Positions 59,511 through 64,000 of a stretch of 64,000 bases of DNA are shown one piece after another. Each line of letters opens with the position of its first letter. Position 1 is the first letter of the stretch. A program made the translations under genes and the position numbers. The notes under the pieces were generated by a model. It saw only the letters and a program-made list of their open reading frames with translations. It did not search any database and was not told where the DNA came from. This DNA is from JACKEQ01 sp041389565 (GTDB lineage Bacteria > Myxococcota_A > UBA796 > GCA-2862545): positions 62,001 through 126,000 of the forward strand of contig JAWKRP010000015.1 of NCBI GenBank assembly GCA_041389565.1, in the 5' to 3' direction.

Positions 59511-59979
59511 CCCAGCCGACCGCGACTGCGACGGCCACGAAGGGCGCGGTCAGGGCGTCGGTGGGGTCCATGGTGAGGTGCACGGGCGCGAGCCCGGGAG
59601 CGGGAGCGCCGGAGAGGGCGGCCAGCACGGCACGGAACGGCCACTGGATCGCGCCGAGCCCGACGCGGTAGGCGTCCGCGGCGACCGGGAACAGGTTCGT
59701 GGCGGCGAACACGGCTCCGGTGAGGACGGCGCACGTGACGAGCACGGTGCGGCTGGGCCGGAACGGCTCCCGGCGGTCGGCGAGCTCGACGAAGGCCTGG
59801 AGCATCAGGGGGAAGAACACCATGCCGGCGACGTCGGAGAGCTTTCCGGTGACGAGCCCCGGAAACGCGTGCTTGCCCCAGTGGTCGTTGAGGACGAGCA
59901 GGGCGATGGCCGCGATGGGCACGGGGTGCACGAGGCCGTCGATGCGGTGCGGGCCGTCGGAGACGGGGGGCTCGGCCAT
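59476..59979 (-). CDS. Small polytopic membrane protein
   Basis: A 167-residue protein with a short N-terminal charged part (MAEPPVSDGPHRIDGLVHP) and hydrophobic segments around PIAAIALLVLNDHW, VAGMVFFPLMLQAFVEL, TVLVTCAVLTGAVFAATNLFPVAADAY and a C-terminal LTAPFVAVAVAVGWAR. Conserved-looking D-H-W-G-K-H-A-F-P-G-L-V-T-G-K-L-S-D lies between the first two. No family was recognised. Its 3-prime end overlaps the caspase-like gene by 35 bp in convergent orientation. Confidence 0.6.
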   Translation of the reverse strand: MAEPPVSDGPHRIDGLVHPVPIAAIALLVLNDHWGKHAFPGLVTGKLSDVAGMVFFPLMLQAFVELADRREPFRPSRTVLVTCAVLTGAVFAATNLFPVAADAYRVGLGAIQWPFRAVLAALSGAPAPGLAPVHLTMDPTDALTAPFVAVAVAVGWARTRPRSPPPP

Positions 59980-60018
59980 CCGGCGCTCCTCGGGCGTGAT
60001 TGCGTGGCATCCGGAGTG

Positions 60019-60024
60019 TAGTCT
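60019..60024 (+). promoter_or_regulatory. Possible -10 box (TAGTCT)
   Basis: TAGTCT lies 41 bp upstream of the ATG at 60066 in the gap between divergent genes; it fits the TAnnnT pattern seen elsewhere. Confidence 0.25.
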
Positions 60025-60065
60025 GCGGCCATGCCACGTCTCCCTGCTTCCCTCCGGGTCCGTCC

Positions 60066-61079
60066 ATGATCGCGCTGTGGGCCTCGATCGCGCTCGCCGA
60101 CAGCGTGGTCGCGGTGACGCAGTTCGACGCGAACAGCATCGATGCGGAGCTGCGCCCCCTGGGGCTCGCGGTCGCCGACATGCTGGTCACCGATCTCCAG
60201 GCGTCGTCCGACCTGCAGCTCGTCGAGCGCACCCGCCTGGAGGTCGTGCTCGACGAGCTCGAGCTGTCGCAGTCCTCCTTCGTCGACCCCGCACAGGCCG
60301 TGCGCCTGGGCCGGGGTGTGGGCGCGGACTTCGTGGTGACGGGCTCGCTCACGGTGGCGCTCGAGGGCATGCGGCTCGACGCCCGGATGGTCGAGGTGGC
60401 GTCGGGTGAGGTGAAGGCGGCGGTCAGCGCGACCGGAGCGACCGACGCGTTCTTCGAGCTCGAGCGGCGGGTCGCGGTGGGGCTGTTGAAGGAGCTGGGA
60501 ACGGAAGCGCAGCTCGACGCGCGCAACCTGACGCTGGAGCAGGTGCTGCTGGGCGCGCGCCGGCTCGAAGAGGCCGACGAGGCGTACCTGGAGCGGCTCA
60601 CGGCCGTCCGGGCGTACAAGCAGCAGCGGTGGGTCCGGAAGGCGCCCGACGCGGGCGGTCCGTGGGGGGTCTACGACAGCGGGGGCGCGTTCGTGCATCC
60701 GCGCGAGGTGGCCGCGGCAGACGGCTCGGAAGCGGCCCTCCTCAAGGTCCGACGCGGGGAGCGGCGGCTGCGGGACGTGCTGATCGTCACCGGGGTCACC
60801 TCGGTCGCGCTCGGGGGCGTCGCGCTGGCGGGTATCGGAGCGTTCGAGGCCGACGATCCGGTTCGCTCGGGGATCGGTACGGGCGCGGCGCTGGGGTCCG
60901 CGCTCACCCTCGCCGTCGGCACGAACCTGGCGTGGCCGCTGTGGTTCAGCTCGCGTTCCCACAAGCGGGTGTGGACGCCCGCAGAGGCCGACGCCGTGCT
61001 GAACCGCCGGAACGCCGCGCTTGCCACGGAGCTCGGGCTGACGCCCGCCGACCGGATGCAGGCCGATCTGCAGGACTGA
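60066..61079 (+). CDS. CsgG-like / curli-assembly-type lipid-exporter-like protein
   Basis: A 337-residue protein with a short N-terminal signal-like segment (MIALWASIALADS). The first ~130 residues follow the CsgG/FlgO-like pattern: VVAVTQFDANSIDAELRPLGLAVADMLVTDLQASSDLQLVERTRLEVVLDELELSQSSFVDPAQAVRLGRGVGADFVVTGSLTV, where binding-site residues line a sheet. The middle is helical, and a later hydrophobic segment (VLIVTGVTSVALGGVALAGIGAF) spans the membrane. CsgG homologues act in envelope assembly or stress adaptation. No curli genes are nearby. It ends one base before the convergent arginase gene. Confidence 0.72.
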   Translation: MIALWASIALADSVVAVTQFDANSIDAELRPLGLAVADMLVTDLQASSDLQLVERTRLEVVLDELELSQSSFVDPAQAVRLGRGVGADFVVTGSLTVALEGMRLDARMVEVASGEVKAAVSATGATDAFFELERRVAVGLLKELGTEAQLDARNLTLEQVLLGARRLEEADEAYLERLTAVRAYKQQRWVRKAPDAGGPWGVYDSGGAFVHPREVAAADGSEAALLKVRRGERRLRDVLIVTGVTSVALGGVALAGIGAFEADDPVRSGIGTGAALGSALTLAVGTNLAWPLWFSSRSHKRVWTPAEADAVLNRRNAALATELGLTPADRMQADLQD

Positions 61080-61988
61080 CTACAGGATGGTCTTGCCGAA
61101 GGCCGACAGGATGAGCCACACGGCGAGCTCGCCGGTCTGGTTGCGGAGGTCGAGCGTGGGGTTGAGCTCGACCATCTCCATGCCGAGCAGCTTGCCGGTG
61201 CGGTGCACGGCCTCGCAGATGAGGTGCGACTCCCGCACGGTGAGCCCGCCTGGTACGGGGGTGCCGACACCCGGGGCGTGCGCGGGGTCGACCCCGTCGA
61301 GGTCGAACGACAGGTGGATGCCGGCAGTGTGCTTGCACACGCGCTCGATGGCCTCGGCGACACACGGGCCCATGCCGCGCTGGTCGAGCTCGCTCATGGT
61401 GTAGACGCGGACGCCGAGCTCCTTCACGAGCCCGACCTCCCCGGCGTCGACGTCGCGAGCGCCGATGATCGCCACGTCTTCGGGCCTCAGCGCGGGAGCG
61501 TCGCCCGCGAGGCCCACCAGCTCGGGCCGACCGTGACCCAGGAGCGCAGCGAGCGGCATGCCGTGGATGTTCCCCGTGGGGGACGTCTCCGGGGTGTTCA
61601 TGTCGGTGTGGGCATCGACCCAGATCACGCCGACGCGCTCGCCCCGCTCCCGGTGGACGCGGGCCAGGCCGCTGATCGTGCCGATGGCCTGGGCGTGGTC
61701 GCCACCGAGCACGAGGGGCGTGCGCTGGTTCCGGGCGCCCGACTCCACGCGGTCGGCGAGCAGCGCGCAGGTGCGCGTGATGGCATCGAGGAAGCGCGCG
61801 CTGGGGTCTCCAGGGCCCTCGATGCCCTCGAAGTTCCGCACGTCGATGTAGTCCACGAGCGCGAGATCGTGCCCGCCCGCACGGAGCTTCGGCACGAGGC
61901 CCGCCACGTGGATCGCCGACGGCCCCATGTCGGTTCCGCGGCGCCCGGCCCCGAGGTCGAGGTGGACGTTGGTGATCTCGATCTTCAT
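61080..61988 (-). CDS. rocF: Arginase / ureohydrolase
   Basis: A 302-residue ureohydrolase-family enzyme. The Mn2+ binding motifs are present in order: GGDHA at 95-99 (H98), DAHTDMN at 125-131 (D125, H127, D129) and SFDLDGVDP with D229 and D231. TPETSPTGNIHGMPLA matches the arginase-specific substrate loop, favouring arginase over agmatinase. It hydrolyses L-arginine to ornithine and urea. No urease or ornithine genes are in the window. It is coupled to the upstream gene by an ATGA overlap. Confidence 0.92.
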   Translation of the reverse strand: MKIEITNVHLDLGAGRRGTDMGPSAIHVAGLVPKLRAGGHDLALVDYIDVRNFEGIEGPGDPSARFLDAITRTCALLADRVESGARNQRTPLVLGGDHAQAIGTISGLARVHRERGERVGVIWVDAHTDMNTPETSPTGNIHGMPLAALLGHGRPELVGLAGDAPALRPEDVAIIGARDVDAGEVGLVKELGVRVYTMSELDQRGMGPCVAEAIERVCKHTAGIHLSFDLDGVDPAHAPGVGTPVPGGLTVRESHLICEAVHRTGKLLGMEMVELNPTLDLRNQTGELAVWLILSAFGKTIL

Positions 61989-62524
61989 GGGCCCTCCGGG
62001 GGGGTGTCGCGGAGCCGACGATGTAGCTCGTGCAGGCCGGGATCGTCGGGAAAACGTCGTCTCGCCTCGCGCAGACGCTCGCGCGCGGCTTCCGTGGCGC
62101 CGGACTCGAGCAGGCGCTCGATGGACACGAAGGCTTCGACGGGATGCGCGAAGAGGTGGTTCCGCGCGGGATCTTCGGGCTTCTTGAGCTTGCGGACCTC
62201 GTCGCGGTGGGTGCCGAGCGCCTCGAGCTCCTTCAGCGCGCGGTCGCGGAGGGCCGGCTGGTTGAGCTTGTCGGCCTCCTTCACGAGCGCGATGAGCACC
62301 TCGCCGTTGCCGTGCGCGTGGTCGAGCGCCTGCTGCTGGAGCGCGCGCCGCTCGGCCTCGTCGGCCCGCACGGTCTTGCGGAGCACGGCCTTCACCCGCT
62401 TCACGCGCAGCCCGACGAGCCAGCCGGGGGCCATGGCGACCCCCAATGCCACGAGCAGGAGGGCGAGCACCCACGGGGGCACGAGCTGACCGAGCGTCTG
62501 GAGGAGCTGGCCGATGCCGCCCAT
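61985..62524 (-). CDS. Membrane-anchored helical protein of unknown function
   Basis: A 179-residue protein with one N-terminal membrane span (WVLALLLVALGVAMAPGWLVGL) and a long, charged, helical cytoplasmic part rich in Arg, Glu and Leu (RRALQQQALDHAHGNGEVLIALVKEADKL, RLREARRRFPDDPGLHELHRRLRD) compatible with TPR-like or coiled-coil structure. No family was recognised. Its stop overlaps the arginase start and its own start overlaps the stop of the GNAT-nitrilase gene by one base, so three genes form a tightly coupled operon. Confidence 0.62.
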   Translation of the reverse strand: MGGIGQLLQTLGQLVPPWVLALLLVALGVAMAPGWLVGLRVKRVKAVLRKTVRADEAERRALQQQALDHAHGNGEVLIALVKEADKLNQPALRDRALKELEALGTHRDEVRKLKKPEDPARNHLFAHPVEAFVSIERLLESGATEAARERLREARRRFPDDPGLHELHRRLRDTPPEGP

Positions 62525-64000
62525 CAGATCTCCCTGAGCTCCTCACCGCGCCAGAGCACGTTGTAGAGGTCGGTGCGGCGGTCCTTCCAGTTGTGGACGG
62601 TGCCGCGGAGCCGGTGCCGGCGGAGGTCCTGCAGGTCGAGGTCGTGACAGAGCACGGTCTCGATGTTGGAGTCGGCCTCGGCCGCGACCCCCCCGCGGGC
62701 GAACGACATGTCGGACGGGGTGAGCACGGCGGACCGGGCGTAGTGGGTGTCGGCGTTCTCGACGAACGGGAGGTTGCCGACGCAGCCGGCGGTCACGGCG
62801 AACAGGTGGTTCTCGATGCAGCGCGCTGCCGTGCACATGCGCACGCGCTGGTGGCCGTAGACGTCGCTCGTGTTGTACGGGACGAACAGGAGGTCGCAGC
62901 CGTCGGCGGACAGCTTGCGCGCGAGCTCCGGGAACTGGGCGTCGTAGCAGATGAGGATGCCGATGCGGGCACGGTCGGTGTCGATGGCGTCGAGGGTGTC
63001 TCCGCCGCGGACCCCCCACCAGCGCGCTTCGCTGGGGGTGACGTGGAGCTTGTCCTGGGTGTCGGGCTGGCGGCCGTCGCGGTGGAAGACGTAGGCGACG
63101 TTGTACAGGCCGTCGGAGCGCAGCGTGAACTGCGAGCCGCCGATGAGGTTGACGTTGTAGCGGACCGCGAGGTCGCTCATGAGATCGATGTAGCGCGGCG
63201 TGAACTCGGCGAGCTTGCGGGCGGCGGTACCCGGCCTCCCGGGCTCGACGAGCGACAGGAGCTGGAGCGTGAACAGCTCGGGGAACAGCAGGAAGTCGGC
63301 CCGTGCGTCCCCCGCGGTGTCGACGAAGAACTCGACCTGCCGGCTGAACTCCTCGAAGCTCGCGATGCGGCGCATCTGGTACTGCACGAGGCCGACGCGC
63401 ACGCGCTGGGTGGCCCGGCGGGCCCGCTGGGACGCGGGCGGCACGTAGTCCTCGTTCGGCCACTCGAGGTAGGTGGCGTAGCCCGCGGAGTCCTCGTCGC
63501 TCGGGAGGTAGTCGGGGATGACCTCCTGGAGCTGGAAGCCGTTGGCGAGGTGCGCCGTGAGCACGGGGTCGAACAGGCGCTTCGCGACGACCGCCTTCAC
63601 GTAGTCCTCCGCGCTCATCTCGTGCCGGCGGGCCCCGTAGCCCGGGATGCGCCCTCCGATGCGCATGCACCGGAGGTTCCGGTCGCGGCAGATGTCCTTC
63701 CGCGCGTCGTACAGGCGCCGCGACAGCTTCATCCCGCGCACGTCGGGGTGGACCTGGATCTCGATGCCGTAGAGGGTGTCGCCCTCGGGGTCGTGGTTCC
63801 GGATGAGCCCGCCGTCCGCGAGGGCCTTCCAGTCGGACCAGGCGGTGTACTCCTCGCTGTCGACGATGAGGTGCGCGGAGGAGGCGACCAGGCGCCCGTC
63901 GAGGAACAGGCCGAGCTGGGACTCCGGCCACTCGTTGAGCTGGCTGCGCAGGTGCTCGTACTTCCACGGGAGCATGTTCGGGAAGCACAGGAGCTGGAGC
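62524..64000 (-). CDS. GNAT-nitrilase fusion protein, N-terminus cut by window edge
   Basis: At least 483 residues; coding sequence continues past 64000, because the residues before the first Met in the window (FPNM-LPWKYEHL) belong to the acetyltransferase domain. The first ~190 residues are GNAT-like with an acetyl-CoA-binding HPDVRGMKLSRRLYDARKD. The rest is a carbon-nitrogen hydrolase with the catalytic triad E (LLFPELFTLQ), K (QDKLHVTPSE) and C (ILICYDAQFPE). Such GNAT-nitrilase fusions are widespread in bacteria and of uncertain substrate. It is cotranscribed with the arginase gene. Confidence 0.87.
   Translation of the reverse strand, partial: LQLLCFPNMLPWKYEHLRSQLNEWPESQLGLFLDGRLVASSAHLIVDSEEYTAWSDWKALADGGLIRNHDPEGDTLYGIEIQVHPDVRGMKLSRRLYDARKDICRDRNLRCMRIGGRIPGYGARRHEMSAEDYVKAVVAKRLFDPVLTAHLANGFQLQEVIPDYLPSDEDSAGYATYLEWPNEDYVPPASQRARRATQRVRVGLVQYQMRRIASFEEFSRQVEFFVDTAGDARADFLLFPELFTLQLLSLVEPGRPGTAARKLAEFTPRYIDLMSDLAVRYNVNLIGGSQFTLRSDGLYNVAYVFHRDGRQPDTQDKLHVTPSEARWWGVRGGDTLDAIDTDRARIGILICYDAQFPELARKLSADGCDLLFVPYNTSDVYGHQRVRMCTAARCIENHLFAVTAGCVGNLPFVENADTHYARSAVLTPSDMSFARGGVAAEADSNIETVLCHDLDLQDLRRHRLRGTVHNWKDRRTDLYNVLWRGEELREI

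Overview
This is a gene-dense, very high-GC bacterial chromosome segment. The gene content points to a myxobacterium-like (Myxococcota) or related deltaproteobacterial organism: secreted proteins built from DCDD-type putative metal-binding units and parallel beta-helices, long Asp/Thr/Ala/Ser low-complexity tracts, MYXO-CTERM-like C-terminal tails (Cys or Cys-x-Cys, hydrophobic stretch, Arg cluster), Hanks-type Ser/Thr kinases, a caspase-like lipoprotein and several ECF sigma/anti-sigma pairs. No rRNA, tRNA, CRISPR array, phage or insertion sequence was recognised. About 55 protein genes fill nearly the whole window; only one gap exceeds 300 bp (22890-23295). Layout: 1-9056 holds a partial membrane protein, an ACC-synthase-like aminotransferase, a dienelactone hydrolase, a minus-strand run (ECF sigma, anti-sigma, TlpA-like lipoprotein, membrane protein), a secreted beta-helix protein and a fatty-acid-hydroxylase-type membrane enzyme. 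9054-22190 holds a glycosyltransferase, a large DCDD-repeat lipoprotein, a coupled operon with a membrane-anchored phytochelatin-synthase-like protease and an old-yellow-enzyme homologue, an acetyltransferase, a PDZ protein, an unusual kinase and a membrane sulfatase. 22194-31221 holds a WYL regulator, a hairpin-rich gap, a Coq4-family protein, an amidohydrolase, a CobW-type GTPase, a WGR-SWIM-DNA ligase, a DCC-family thiol-redox gene, a PhyH dioxygenase, glycogen synthase and a DyP peroxidase. 31283-39481 is mostly metabolic: alpha/beta hydrolase, CoA-transferase, luciferase-like oxidoreductase and several unknowns. 39667-59510 is the surface and signalling zone: DCDD, beta-helix and lamin-tail proteins interleaved with a kinase, a LOG-family protein, a YtcJ-type amidohydrolase, two ECF sigma modules and a caspase-like lipoprotein. 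59476-64000 ends with a CsgG-like protein, arginase and a GNAT-nitrilase fusion. Most striking observation: the gene at 26812-27219 is a full-length DCC-family (DUF393) thiol-disulfide oxidoreductase in which both cysteine codons of the D-G-x-C-x-x-C active site are TGA. A perfect 7-bp stem with a GGU loop follows at 26891-26907, at a distance from both TGA codons that suits a bacterial SECIS element. I interpret it as a candidate selenoprotein with a U-x-x-U centre, encoded 33 bp from a divergent WGR-SWIM-DNA ligase gene. Secondary points of interest are a kinase that seems to carry a DUF5939-like and decayed cyclase-like region, three stacked hairpins in the only long gap, ECF sigma/anti-sigma modules beside surface-protein genes, and extreme compaction in which convergent genes often abut or share stop-codon sequence.
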